Source: Rhynchonema sp. JSB1_4
Lineage: Eukaryota > Nematoda > Chromadorea > Monhysterida > Xyalidae
Length of the DNA: 64,000 bases
Reading direction: 5' to 3'
Assembly: GCA_030248065.1 (NCBI GenBank)
Contig: JASAMV010003636.1
Span: 35,759-99,758 of the forward strand
In this document: one piece after another, positions 52,141 through 63,900 of the stretch
How the letters are laid out: the number at the start of each line of letters is the position of its first letter
Numbering within the stretch: position 1 is the first letter of the stretch
Notes under the pieces: model-generated
The model's database searches: none
What the model was told of the DNA's origin: nothing
What the model saw: the letters and a program-made list of their open reading frames with translations, nothing else
Position numbers and translations under genes: made by a program

Positions 52141-55100
52141 TCATGCAGCGTAAGTCTTCAAACAATACTCAGCGTCAGTGTTGATCCAGCTCGAACGCAT
52201 ATGACCGTAGTACCAGAAGAATTCTACTTTCATTGGTATGAATGGAGAATAATCGAACATTTTCAGCAGAAAACTGCGTTTGGTCGATTGGCGGGATGCG
52301 GCTGAAATGTGAAAAGCGAGTGTTATTTCGATGTGGAAAGGTTGCACTTTCACTTCGATTCACGTCTAGTAGTCTTCCTACAGTTGACAAGATAGTGGTG
52401 CCGGCCGTTATTTTCAGCCCCTGTAGAATATCACTGTACACCACATCACCCGGCAAGAAGAGCGGCACCGCGGACACGGTCACTACGGAGGTAATATGGT
52501 AAATCGCCAAATTCGCTGCCCTACAATAAAGCACGCTCTGTAGTTAACGTCAAGTTCTAAACTCGAAAATCAGCTTCTGAAACATTCGGGCAACAGCTAC
52601 ACGTCCAGCCTGCCAGCCAGCTGTTTGCGATGCTTCCGAGAACTGCGTGCGATTAGTGTTCGGGCTCAGAACTTGACATTAACTGTTGGGGGTACTTTAT
52701 TGCAGGGCAGCGAATTTGGAAATTTACTATAAAGGCCTAACTATACTTCGTTCTCTCAGAGAACAAAGAACAAATTCTCGCGCGCTGATTGGCTGTTGAA
52801 CATACGTGGACCAATCAGCGCGCGAGAATTTGTTCTTTGTTCTCTGAGAGAACGAAGTATAGTTAGGCCTTAACACTGCACCTCGCTGAGCGACGGGCTG
52901 GTTTGGGAAAGAATTGGGCACAGTTGGGTGTCACAATTGCAGGTACCAGAATAAATCGGAAAAGTAAATAGACGCACAGTAGCGCCGAAGCCTCGTAACA
53001 TAATTCGGCTGAACAAAGGTCTCCAAGTATAGAAGTTATCGCCCCAGTATTACTAACGCGCAGGACTCCGTTCACTTTCGTGGATCTCCACATTGATCTG
53101 ACAAATTGTGACATTGTGTTTGCGCAGTTTCTCGCTTGAAAATTCAGGCAGAATTTCGTATTCAGCAAACTCCACGTCGATGAATAGATAGTCGACGATT
53201 GATAGGCGATTGTTTTGAAAAAATCGCCAGACACTTTGGCGTTCCATCGTAGCCGCGTGACCCATCTTCCGACCTGCGCGCGGGGGTGACAAGTGTTATT
53301 TTATAGTGTCAAGAATTTGACGATCAGTTTTTTGTCTAATCATCAACAAAAACGAACAACATTATTCACTGTGTCGTCAGCAGTAAACCAAGGACCAAAG
53401 AAATATCGCCGTGCGTGTGTCATTCAAGTCACAAGCAAGCCAAGCCATTAAAAAGATGCCCAAAAGAATAAAAAAACACACACCGTCAAGTACGTACACG
53501 GTCCCATTACCAGCTTTGGGTCCAATTGACCAGGGGTAGAATCTCGAGTTTGGCAGTGATAAAAAGAGCGATTCAGCACTTCTGAAACGTAGAAAAAAAT
53601 TGAAAACTTGACCTTGCATAGCAAGTTGGTACACAGAATCCTGGCAGGGGCTCGTTTTTCGAAAGTGCTTTCGACATCTTAAGTATTTATCATCCTGGCC
53701 TTGGATTGGGCAAAAAAACGTTTTTTTTCAAAAAATCGTTTTTTTTCGTTTTTTTAAAACGCACAGATGACCAAAATATGCCACCAAAAAAATTGGAAAA
53801 CGCTCATGTTGGGAAGAAAACGTGGTTACATGAAGTAATTCTATGTGTTCTGAGGCAAAATAAACGGGTTTCAACCCTTTTCTAGCGAGTTGTTAAGATC
53901 CTATATAAGTTGGTCCCACATCATGGGACCAACTTTGGCCGGGGTCATCACCGAAAGTCAAACTCCGTATATCGATGTATCTCGACAAAGTAAAAATTGG
54001 TCGTAAATTTTTTGAAAAAAAATGGGACAAAAATTGATTTTCCTTAAAAAATCAGGGCACTTCCCTGAAAAATTAGGGAAAATCAAGGAAATTCAGGATT
54101 TAAAAAAACGAAAAACGACCCCGACGTTTTCTTTTTAAAAAAACGTCGTTTTTTTGCCCAACCCTGATCCTGGGCTGGCTTCACAGCCACTTTGAAATGT
54201 GCGGTATTCAGCAAGCTTTTCGCGCTCTGTCCATTGGCTGGGTCGATTCGTCATTCATGGACTCGGGCCTTAGGGGGGGGGAACATGACTTTTATGTCTG
54301 ATTCTCTAGACTTGACGTCGCACGAGAAAATCTTCAAACCAAACTTGACATTGATATCAGCACCATAGAATCTGGCATTTGGCAGCATTTCAGCCATTTT
54401 CCTTTCGACCCCAATGTCGTCGGCGACACCCCAAGTCACAACCGATACCGATTGTTGCGTGTTGTTGGGCAGAAGCACATATTTGGTTTCTTCCTGGATA
54501 TAGGAGCTTTAGAATGTGGAATTTTTTTTTTTGGAAATTTGCAATTTGAACAGCTTTGCAAAAGCTTTCTCCACTCTTTCGACCCGTTTAACGATTTACC
54601 ATTAGGTTATTAGACGATTGGTCAAAGCAATCACATGATCTCTTTGGTCAAAATAACTCGGGATCGGGGAGAATTGAATTCCTCTGACTCGGTCCGAAAA
54701 CATCTTGAAGTAAACGCAAGAATCCATCAATCAATATTTACCCCTCTTTTCGTGCTGACAGCGACTTGTCTGCGTCCGGGTCCATGTTTGGCACATGTCG
54801 AGCCGACTGATGTTTCAAGATATCCCCATACGTCCCCTGTTTGAGCGTGCAACACATCCATGCTGACGCATCGGCGGAACTCTGCAATAAAGATGCTGAA
54901 AAAGACTGACAGAATCTATTTTCAGCCAAATTGTGGCATTCAAAAGTAGTTATGGCTTTGTCAGTCAAGTTAGCAAGCAGTAGAAACCGCCCTTTTTGAA
55001 TCCTTCTCTTGACGAAACAGGCGATTTTTTGAGAGAAAAAGTCACCTTTCAAGTCCAATATTTCATCTTCTGCGACTGGTGCACCGAAGTTCCAAATTGG

Positions 55101-55238
55101 GCCGAGATATCTCTTGAACAAACTTTTCGGACGTTTCGCCGACACGGCCAATATCCAAATGCCACGACTGATAAAGTACAGAACGCATGATAGGCATAAA
55201 AGCAGGCCGTAACGTCGAAAAAATCGGCGAAAACGCAT
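52141..55238 (-). CDS. Membrane-anchored FkbM-type methyltransferase-like protein, paralogue A
   Basis: Predicted type II membrane protein with a lumenal FkbM-like domain; substrate unknown. Supported minus-strand exons are 55238-55046 (N-terminal anchor LLLCLSCVLYFISRGIWILA then KRPKSLFKRYLGPIW), 54881-54742, 54493 to about 54350, 53581-53484, 53273-53058 and 52301-52141. Motifs are TGDVWGYLE, NNTQQSVSVVTWGVADDIG with MLPNARFYGADINV (SAM-binding-like), LPNSRFYPWSIGPKAGNGTV, VDYLFIDVEFAEYEILPE (acidic pair of the FkbM fold) and CQINVEIH, with the ending FFWYYGHMRSSWINTD. The link between exons 3 and 4 is not resolved; a hAT-like element (53700-54166) sits there. The start could also be 55298. 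Confidence 0.78.
52505..52728. repeat. Small fold-back element
   Basis: The left end (CCAAATTCGCTGCCCTACAATAAAG ... GTTAACGTCAAGTTCT, given here in parts) is answered by AGAACTTGACATTAAC and CTTTATTGCAGGGCAGCGAATTTGG in inverse order. It is in the last intron of FkbM-like gene A. Confidence 0.72.
52732..52871. repeat. Short palindromic MITE with about 60-bp perfect arms
   Basis: AAGGCCTAACTATACTTCG at the left and CGAAGTATAGTTAGGCCTT at the right are exact inverses. The arms run inward through GCGCGCTGATTGG / CCAATCAGCGCGC, leaving a loop of about 20 nt. TAA-like flanks on both sides suggest a 3-bp target duplication. Confidence 0.85.
53700..54166. mobile_element. hAT-like element, copy 5 (diverged left end)
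   Basis: Flanks are ATCCTGGC (53692-53699) and ATCCTGGG (54167-54174), a 7/8 match. The right end is GCCCAACCCTG; the left end has decayed to CTTGGATTGGGC. It lies in an intron of FkbM-like gene A. The interior shares strings with the remnant at 7590-7740. Confidence 0.78.
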
Positions 55239-55955
55239 AATTGGACAGAGTGAAAGAAATACAAATACGGCGACGTAATACATACGTGCAACTTGCATTT
55301 TGGCAATCAGTGGTCAGGAGTCTTGTTTGATGCGCCATGCCACGCAGGGGCAATTATGCAACGCTGCGACAACCGCATTCTTTCACTCATTTTCTTGCTG
55401 TGATCTTTGCCATTTGGTTTGGTGTTCGTGTGTTTTGTGAAAGGAGGTGTTTTATTACACTATCACTGGCATTGACTTTGACAGTTTATGTAAGTGATGC
55501 GCATTTGATCAATATCAAAAAGATACAACACATCAAGCCATGTCTGCATGATGGTGCCTTATTTTATTCAAAACTAGACAAAGTCGCGACAATTATGCTT
55601 GTTTCTGAGCAAAATCTGGGCTAATTGTATAGTCAATTGTATAGCAACTCAAGTCGCGCCAACTGTGGTCGTTAACTCAGGCCAGCAACGCGAGTCCTAT
55701 GTGTTGCACGTGAGCTGCATTATTTGACGCCGCGACGACACAACTTTACAGGCAAAATACGCATCCTATAACACATTGGATACCGCGACGACTATACAGT
55801 CGGGTGTCTCAAAGTTGACGAACGAGAGTCGACGCTCTGAGTTGACGACATCAACATAAGTCATAATCTGTATCCTGTTCTGTATCATATTCTGTATAGT
55901 CTCTGAACGAGCACCCATAACTTTTTTTGGCCACAGTCAACATTTTTGACTGACT

Positions 55956-58569
55956 TTACGTCAGATTGTAGTTTCTCAAGCAATACGCGTCGTCGCTGTT
56001 CACCCAGCTGGAACGCATGTGACCGAATAACCAAAAGAATTCGACGGTGACGGGAACGAAGGGTGAATTATCGATGATTGCGAGCAGAAATTTACGTTGG
56101 AATTCTTGCGATTGGCCTGAAAAAACCAGACAGATTCAAGTCAGTGATGCAATGCAAAAAGAATAAACACACACGCACAGATTTAAGTTAGATGCCATGC
56201 ACAAAAGCAGGCTAGCGGTAGACAGTTGGGAAAGTGCGCGTGTGTTTACCAATTGGCTGTGGTCTGCTCTGGGCTCGATCACATGGCCCTTTCTGCACGT
56301 TACAAAATCCTTTGCGAGCAAAAAGTTAGCTTCTTCGACCGAGACTCGAACCCCGGTCCTTCGCCTAGCCGAGGCAACATGCTTTACCAGCTGAGCTAAC
56401 GAAGTGCTCACCGTTATTGTGTTATTATATGTACAGCTTTTGGAAATGCGATGTGCTTTACATGGGCACGTGCAACGAATGACGCGTGGAGGTGTTGCTG
56501 TTTCGACCGGAAGTTCCAATACAGGGTCTAATCTGCCTGGGTCTCGTCAGTTAGATGTACATCTACGTACGATACTGAACCAAGTGTTTACGGCGGTAAG
56601 ACACAAGGCACCCCGTACATAAATACATGTACACATATCTTGTATTACCTATGATTGCAATCTCTTTGGTCTGGTTGGTGACCTGAGGCCTGGCTGAACC
56701 AGTTCTAATGTGACAAAGATTGCACGCTTCAAACAAAAGTTTTGAAAGGATAGTCTGAAAACCTATCTAACGTTCAACCGTGTTGTGGACGTGGTGGATC
56801 TCCACATTGATCTGACATATGGTCACATTGTGCTGGCGCAGTTTCTCGCGCGAAATCTCAGGCAAAAGTTCGTATTCTCCATTCTCAACGTCCATAAACA
56901 GATAATCGACGACCGATAGGAGATTGATTTGGAAAAATCGCCACAAGCTTTGTCGTTCCAACGTGGCCGTGTGAAGGTAGTTGTTGCCTGGAACAGTGTA
57001 AGACGAATTCTGTTAAGTGTAAGTCGATTCGATCTTTAGTTCCGTCTGTAACTTTTAGAACAACAGTGCTAGCCACCAGGGAACTTATTTTCCTTTCTCC
57101 GTTTACTTTCAGACCAAGTACGTTTTAAACTTCTGGGACTTTTGATGGGGACTAACGAACCATTCCAAACAGCCACACTTCCGCTCCCATTTTGTGGTCC
57201 AATCGACCGAGGGTAAAATTTCGAATTTGGCAGTGATAAGTAGATAGGACTTCTGAAAAAACAATAAAAACGGATCAGCGTTACACGTGAATTGAACAAA
57301 AATGTGCTTTTGGTTGCCCCTTTCAACCTGCCTTTCTGGCAGGTGGGCGATGCACCAAGATCATCGTCATTAATTGCAAATGCATCAAGAGTGACACCAA
57401 AAAGACACGAGGTGTTTTACGCCCTGCGTTTTATTTTTTATTATATTATTTTGTTTTTTACGTCTACTTCTTAACAGGTATACCTGACATATGCAAATAC
57501 GATAAGTTAAAAAACTGTATCAAACTGAACGCAAGAGCGTTTACCATCCCATCGGGTGGAGGTAATCATATCATCGTACGTGTTGCCAAAAAAGACAGAC
57601 CAACTTTACATTAAGATCAGCACCATAGAATCTGGCATTTGGCAGCATTTTAGCCATTTTCCTTTCCACCCCAATGTCGTCGGCGACACCCCAAGTCACA
57701 ATCGACACAAACTGTTGCGTGTTGTTGGGCAGAAGCACGTATTTGGTTTCTTCCTGCAAATTCTGTGAATTGAATTATACAGGAAATTCACGAAGAAATA
57801 CGCCAGTGATTGATATAAGCAAGTTGTTGGATTTCAAAGTTCATTTCGCAGGTATAAATCAATCAATCAAATCAATGTTACCCCTTTCTCAGTTTCCAAA
57901 GCGATTTGTTTGTGCGCAGGCCCGTATTTGACACACGTCGAGCTGACTAATGTTTCAAAGTGGTCCCATACATCGCCAGTTTGCGTGTGCCGCATCTTGT
58001 CGGTGATGCAACTGCGGAAAACTGAAAACATACTAAGATCGACATTCTGAAAATCTAAAGTTCGTAATGAATCCACAAAACTTATATAATGCAATGATCA
58101 GCTTTGACGGCACGCTCAACCCATAATGATGCCTTTTTGGAATTTGGTGCTTCGACCCGTCACTAAATATCCGTGCAGTTTTACGGCTTAGTCATCAAAA
58201 TCATGTCGTCGCATCTTGGCGTCAAATCACTTGTATTATTTTCGCGCTCATTTGGGGCTCATGTATTATGGCTTGATTTGCCGACAAAACTATTAGCCAG
58301 TGTTACCGGACTAAACCTCACATGCCACAACTGCAAAACAGTGAACTGCTAAGCTACAGCCATTCAAATAAACCACAGCTTTCAATTCAATTCCAAGAAT
58401 TACCTTTCAAATCCACGCTAACATCAGCAGGTGGTCTTCTACGCGTCCACAGCGGCGCGAGATGTTTTTTGAGCAAACTTTTCGGCCTTCTGGCTCTTAG
58501 AATCGGGCGAATTATTGCGGACAATATGAACAGGCCCACAAGTAATGCGTAATATCGCACAATAGACAT
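55956..58569 (-). CDS. Membrane-anchored FkbM-type methyltransferase-like protein, paralogue B
   Basis: Tandem paralogue of gene A. Supported minus-strand exons are 58569-58404 (anchor YYALLVGLFILSAIIRPIL then RRPKSLLKKHLAPLW), 58021-57882, 57753 to about 57601, 57252-57161, 56987-56772 and 56116-55956. Shared motifs are TGDVWDHFE, YVLLPNNTQQFVSIVTWGVA, MLPNARFYGADLNV, YLSLPNSKFYPRSIGP, VDYLFMDVENGEYELLPE, CQINVEIH and FFWLFGHMRSSWVN. Exons 2, 5 and 6 have exactly the same lengths as in A (140, 216, 161 nt), as do intron phases. A small exon between 57600 and 57252 is likely but not resolved (a coding-like stretch near 57545-57585 is a candidate). The function is inferred from the FkbM family only. 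Confidence 0.8.
56332..56405 (-). tRNA. Degenerate tRNA-like sequence (probable pseudogene or SINE)
   Basis: The minus strand has box A (TAGCTCAGCTGGTAAAGC), box B (GGTTCGAGTCT) and a possible 5-bp anticodon stem TTGCC/GGCGA with loop TCGGCTA (anticodon GGC would be Ala). Position 33 is C instead of T, the acceptor stem pairs only 5 of 7, and two extra bases follow the D-arm. It lies in the last intron of FkbM-like gene B. It is unlikely to be a functional tRNA. Confidence 0.4.
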
Positions 58570-60904
58570 AATTTGGAGAGTCTAAATGCAACTTTGTCGG
58601 GTGTATGGAAAATTGGTTAGCAAAAACTTTCAGTTGTTCGTGGCTTCCAATGCATTTATAGCACACGACATAGGCGAAAATTTTTTTTGACTGGGGATTT
58701 ATTTTCCACCAACGTGTTGCTCGGGCAACCCACATATTGCAAACCGCATTCCTGCTCGTTTTATCTCGCTCTCACGTCTCAAACGGTACGTGTGGCTCTG
58801 CGCCAATGTTTTGGACGATCAATTAAAAATTTTTGTCGTGGCAGGAAAGTTTAGACTTATATAGATGTCGTCATCGCAGACCGTCAACTGTGATGATCAA
58901 CTCTGCCGGTGATGGTCATCAGGTCTGGGTCGTCGCGGCATCTATCCAATGTGTAACCAGGCTGCATATTTTGCGGCTTTCGCATGTGCACATATGTACA
59001 GTTATGTATTTCTGGCGCTTGTATGGGGGCTGCTTTCGTCTGTCGTCGCGGTATCAAATGCACGCGTTACATATACACGTACATAGTGGGAGCTGAGCTG
59101 TCGGCCAGAGTTGACGGTCTTGGTTGACGACCAGACAATTAGCCAAAATGTGTGGTGTGCCTTGTGTCTGCCTGACTGTGCGTAGACTTTGCACGCGTCA
59201 ATGGGGTATGTGGGTGTCATTTATGTAGGTGTCAACGTGCACCGAGTGTTCTGTGTTGTTTGTCCACTGTTTGGGCCAGTGGGATAACGATTAATTGCCA
59301 AAGTTGTACAGTTATGACATTGTATTCTCATGCTCTTACATCAGCGGACAAGGGACACCTAAAATGATCCAACATATGCAAAAGCGCCCACAATTTTGTT
59401 GCTCTGATACCAGATGTACTCTGCCAACCAAAGCATATACTTTTATATCAATGCAATTGTCATTCCAATCATGAAACGCAAGAAACGCAAATAAACTATT
59501 GTGATGTTTGTATCAGACAACGGAACGACCAGAATCAGTTAAAGTCCAAGTAAATCCTGAAAGTCATGAAATTGGAAAGCTGTACATAGGGGAGCCTCAA
59601 ACGGACATTGTCAGTGCCTCATTGAGTACCACAACGTATGATCACCTATTTTTAAACGGAGCTTGTGAAACATCAGCCAATTAGTTTCTCGGTTCTCTCA
59701 AATACAGAACGATTCTGAGTGATGTTTCACAGCATTTCGTGTTATCATCTGCAATGTCATTGAGGGTGTGTTATCACTGCATGCTGAAACGAACAAACCA
59801 ACCGAATAAATACATGGCTCATTCTAATGTAGTCTACGCATGTGCGCATATTTCGTGCTGACGCAGCAAAGCGTGTAAATATGCGTAGACTACAACGGAA
59901 TTAGCTCAATACCTAAGAGAGGGACACTCTAAAAGCTAAGACAATAACTGCAATCCGACATAAAACACCACTGGCGACGGTTCGGTAGAAAGGTGGAATT
60001 CAAAATTATTGAATAAAATCCAACAGATCCGATTCGATCCGATACACTTCGGATATTCTGCAGGTTCAATCCAAAATCCGATAGTCGTGACAGCTGACTG
60101 AAATTTTTTTCTCCGATTTCGGCTTAACCCGAAATTCCAGCTTATGCCCATATATGAGAAGCAGCACACAAAGATTTTTTTGTCGACCACCAGCAAAGAT
60201 GAATAACAACAACGGTCCTGCTAAGCACACGACAAGGTGATGTTTCACAGCAGTAAGTTCTTCAACGGGAATATCGACAACAAACTATCGGCAAGGTAGT
60301 CGAATATCGACCTCGGTTGATTTAGTCGACCCAGAACGGCACAAAGTGATTGTTCGAGTGGAATTGGAATCAGTTCCAGGCCTGGAATAGAGAAAAAATT
60401 CTGGCTAATTGATTTGTCGTTAACTCGAGCGTTAACTAGGGTCGTCCACTTAAGGTTGCACTAAGTGAGCGCGCGAGAATTTGTTTATACACGTCATTCG
60501 GCATTAGCCCGAATTGTGAAATGTTTTTCGCGACTTGCGCAAGATGTAGCGTTTTTGCGACTATCGAAAAATAACTCAGTCAATGCGTTATCAACAAGAC
60601 GGTTTCGCATTTAGGATACTTTGAGATTACCGACTGCTTATTCGCCAGAAAATGGGGTTGCGAATCATGTGGTATCGGCAATTTTGTCCCATACGCGGAG
60701 CACGAAAAGGTCCTATCACCAAGTTCAATGCCGAACCAGATTTTTGACGAATACTGACATATTCAATCAGTTCGAGATGCTAAAACTAAACTACAGTTCC
60801 CGTGCTGTCTGATTGGGCCGGACTAATGTGAATCAAGCAAAGTCAGAATTTTCAAGTAATGAAACTGAAACCCATATTCGATCATAAAAACCAACCTAAC
60901 GAAC
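58570..60904. other. Intergenic region upstream of FkbM-like gene B
   Basis: No gene is recognised. There is a short inverted repeat GTAGTCTACGCAT...ATGCGTAGACTAC (59830-59895), several GATCCGAT-type phrases (60025-60080), three copies of TGATGTTTCA or its inverse (59666, 59720, 60238), and a GCGCGCGAGAATTTGTT string (60469) shared with the palindrome at 52.8 kb. Confidence 0.5.
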
Positions 60905-63900
60905 TGAATAAATCGGACGAAAACACGCCCTGGGCCACGTCGACGGCGGTGGAGGAGAATTCCGCGCAACAGACGGCCGGCACGGGAGATGCCTGTATTA
61001 TAAAGGCTACTAGTTGGTTGCCTGATGTTTCAAGGAAAGGAAATACAAGTATATGTAAGTGATATGTAGGTTACATGGCTTCTGCGCTCGAAATTGGCAA
61101 CCCTACATTTCGAAAAGCTATCAATACAAAAAGTTACGTGAACAAAGTTTTGATCAGCTGTCCAAACCACCTGCCAGATGTGTACATTACAACAAATTTT
61201 GAAAAAGAAAGCAAATATAAACACGCACCAATTTGTGTTCGACATAAACTTTCGGCTTTCTTGAAGTCGATGGCTTGCATGAACATACGCACCTCGGGTG
61301 GAAACGGCACGTTAACAATCGGCGGATAGGTAACGCCCGGGAACATACGTTTCCACAATGGAGGGCCTGAAACATAATGAGCTGACTGGCGGCTGATGTT
61401 TCAGAATGAAAAATAAAAAGATGTTTTTGATGGATTGTGTTCAACTGGGTGTTCGGATCAGATCGCATCGGACTTGCGTTGGTTACGTTTGATTTTTGCA
61501 TTAATGATATTAAGAGATTTAAAGTTTGTGGCTGCAGTATATCTTTTTGATATCCAGAATTAAAGCAAGTCGCGTGACCAAGGCAAGTCCGTTCCGATCC
61601 GATGATCAAGTTTGGTATCGATGCTCCCGTGTATCGAGTCAGATCTGATTAGCCGAAATACATTTTTGTGTTGTTATCATGCACGTCTCAATCTCTCCAG
61701 ACAGGTTGAGACTAATTGAGAAGAAAACAGATTGAAATCATGCACAAAAAACAACAAAGATCAGCATTTCGCGAGAATTTCGACAATATCTATGTGGTCA
61801 GGGCTCTTGGATTCTTATGATGAGATGCAAAAATAAAAGAACCAAAAAAACCGTTGAGCAAAATTCGCAGATGCTAAATTCACCTGCGGGCGTGACGGTC
61901 GGTTTGTTGTTGTCATAGTCGACGTAGAGTGACGGGTCGAACCCGTCATAGTCGGGTACGGTATTCGGACTGGACCCGATCGACACCTGTTGCATGAGAC
62001 TGCGCGATTTCGAATCTGGGTGGGAATGTGGCATTAAAATTTGAGATTTTATTTGGAATTTTCTTTGCGTAATCAGGCAAGCTGAATCTTTCATGGTTTA
62101 CTGCTCCAACTGAACAGCGGAATGGTAACTTAACAAAGCCCTGGTTTTTGCTTTCCATGTATCACAAACCAACGCTACAAGTTTGGAAGTGCTAAGGCTG
62201 CGATTAGATAAATGCGGAATGGCAAATTTCAGCGCTTACCTGCTCAGCTTTGCGGTATTTTAAATTTCTGCATGTAAATTTTGCTTTTGAGCAAACATCT
62301 CAGTTGCTGTTTGCGTTAACACGCAACATTTGAGGTCAGCCGCTGGAAGTTGTCATCGTCACCTCTGCCTACTCGTTCCGCAAAGTAGATGAAGCAGATA
62401 AACGCGGAATCTGGAACTTACAAAAAAATCCATTCCGCTTTTATCTGCTTGACCAATTCCGCATTCGCAATTACTGAATCGCAGCCATAAAAGAGTTGTT
62501 TCAAATGTGCGGCTGCCGTTGGGACCAAAGCAAAACCATGGTGGTCCTTTTGTCCCTCAAGGTGGTGATATCATCAATTCCGTGTCCTGTTTACTGCCAG
62601 AAATGAGGCTTTTGCTTTTAATGCGGCACTGAACGACCAAGACAGAAGTCAGAAACAAAAAAAACGAACACAAAATACGTCACCAACTTTTCTGTGTTTC
62701 GCCCAATTGTATACAGATCATGACAGCAAACAGGCGGCGGAAAGACGGAAAATTTGGGCGCATATTCGCGCGCACTTTCGGTTGATTGATGGAAAGTTTT
62801 TGTTGTATTTGCGGAATTGGGTGAAAGGCTTTTTTGACGCGGTTAGTGGAGTCTTTGGTCCAGAGAAATCTGAAAAAATAGAGTATTGATCTGTAAGTTA
62901 TGATAAATGAAAAGAACCCACGCGAAGGCGAAAATAGCATGCGGTCGCATCACAACAGAAAACGAACCAAAAGAGAACGGTTTTGGCAGAACGTGCAAAC
63001 AAGACAAAAACAAAAACACACACACACAAAAAAACCACATATTGAGCTCCCGTGCGCTATGCGTGTCAACTCTCTGGTTCGTCTAATCTTTAATCTTTAT
63101 GTTCTGCGTTTGCTGCATTTTTCGGTCTCCCTGATTGTAAGGGAAACGTAAACATGAGCGTTATCATCGGTTTAGCGCAGTGCCTTGTGTTCATTGCAGC
63201 AGCACTTGCTGCAAGCGTGTAAACGCTCTCTGCACCTGGCGCAGGTGTGGGCAGAATAAAAAAAAATGCACAGCAGCACCAACAAATAGAACCTCACACA
63301 ACCAGGCTGGGGTGGATGAACGCTGGTGAAACTCAAGACAAAGACAAAGCTTAAAAATTAGAAAACAACAGAGATATTGGTTGATTTTGTGCAGACTATT
63401 ATTTTTGTTTGTTTCAACGTGAGCATAGGCAACTCAAGACATTCAAGATCAAGACCGTTTGACAGGTGGCCTTGTTATTATTACTGCAACACAGGCCGCA
63501 TCAACTTGCGTGCATACAAATATACATAAAACTGAGCAATTTTGATCACATCCCCTTGTTTCGTGTCAGCTTCTCACTGGTGTAAAAGAGTACACAGTTC
63601 GTAGCATAAGTAATCACAAGAAAAACACGTGAATATGAACACGCAGTTGTGGTACAATACCAATGCAATGTTGTGAGCACTTTCAGCAAGCCTCCTCAAG
63701 TTTCCATTTCTCAACCCACCACCAATCAAGACGTAGTTCAGTCGACGGATTAGGTTGCGGAGAGTCTCGTGACAGAAACCAGCACATGTTTGAATGTTTG
63801 ATACCACTTCAAAGCGAGTGATGTTTCACAAATCCCGGGTGTTCATGATCTCCATACTGCACTCTCTGACCACTTCCGGACGCATTCGGCTCAACGACGA

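Noticed and set aside
56136..56519. 127-codon minus-strand frame
   Set aside because: It covers the tRNA-like sequence inside an intron of FkbM-like gene B and has no family features.
60859..61062. Plus-strand frame opposite the unidentified gene
   Set aside because: The minus-strand reading of the same stretch joins its neighbour exon in phase with a good acceptor, so the minus strand is preferred.
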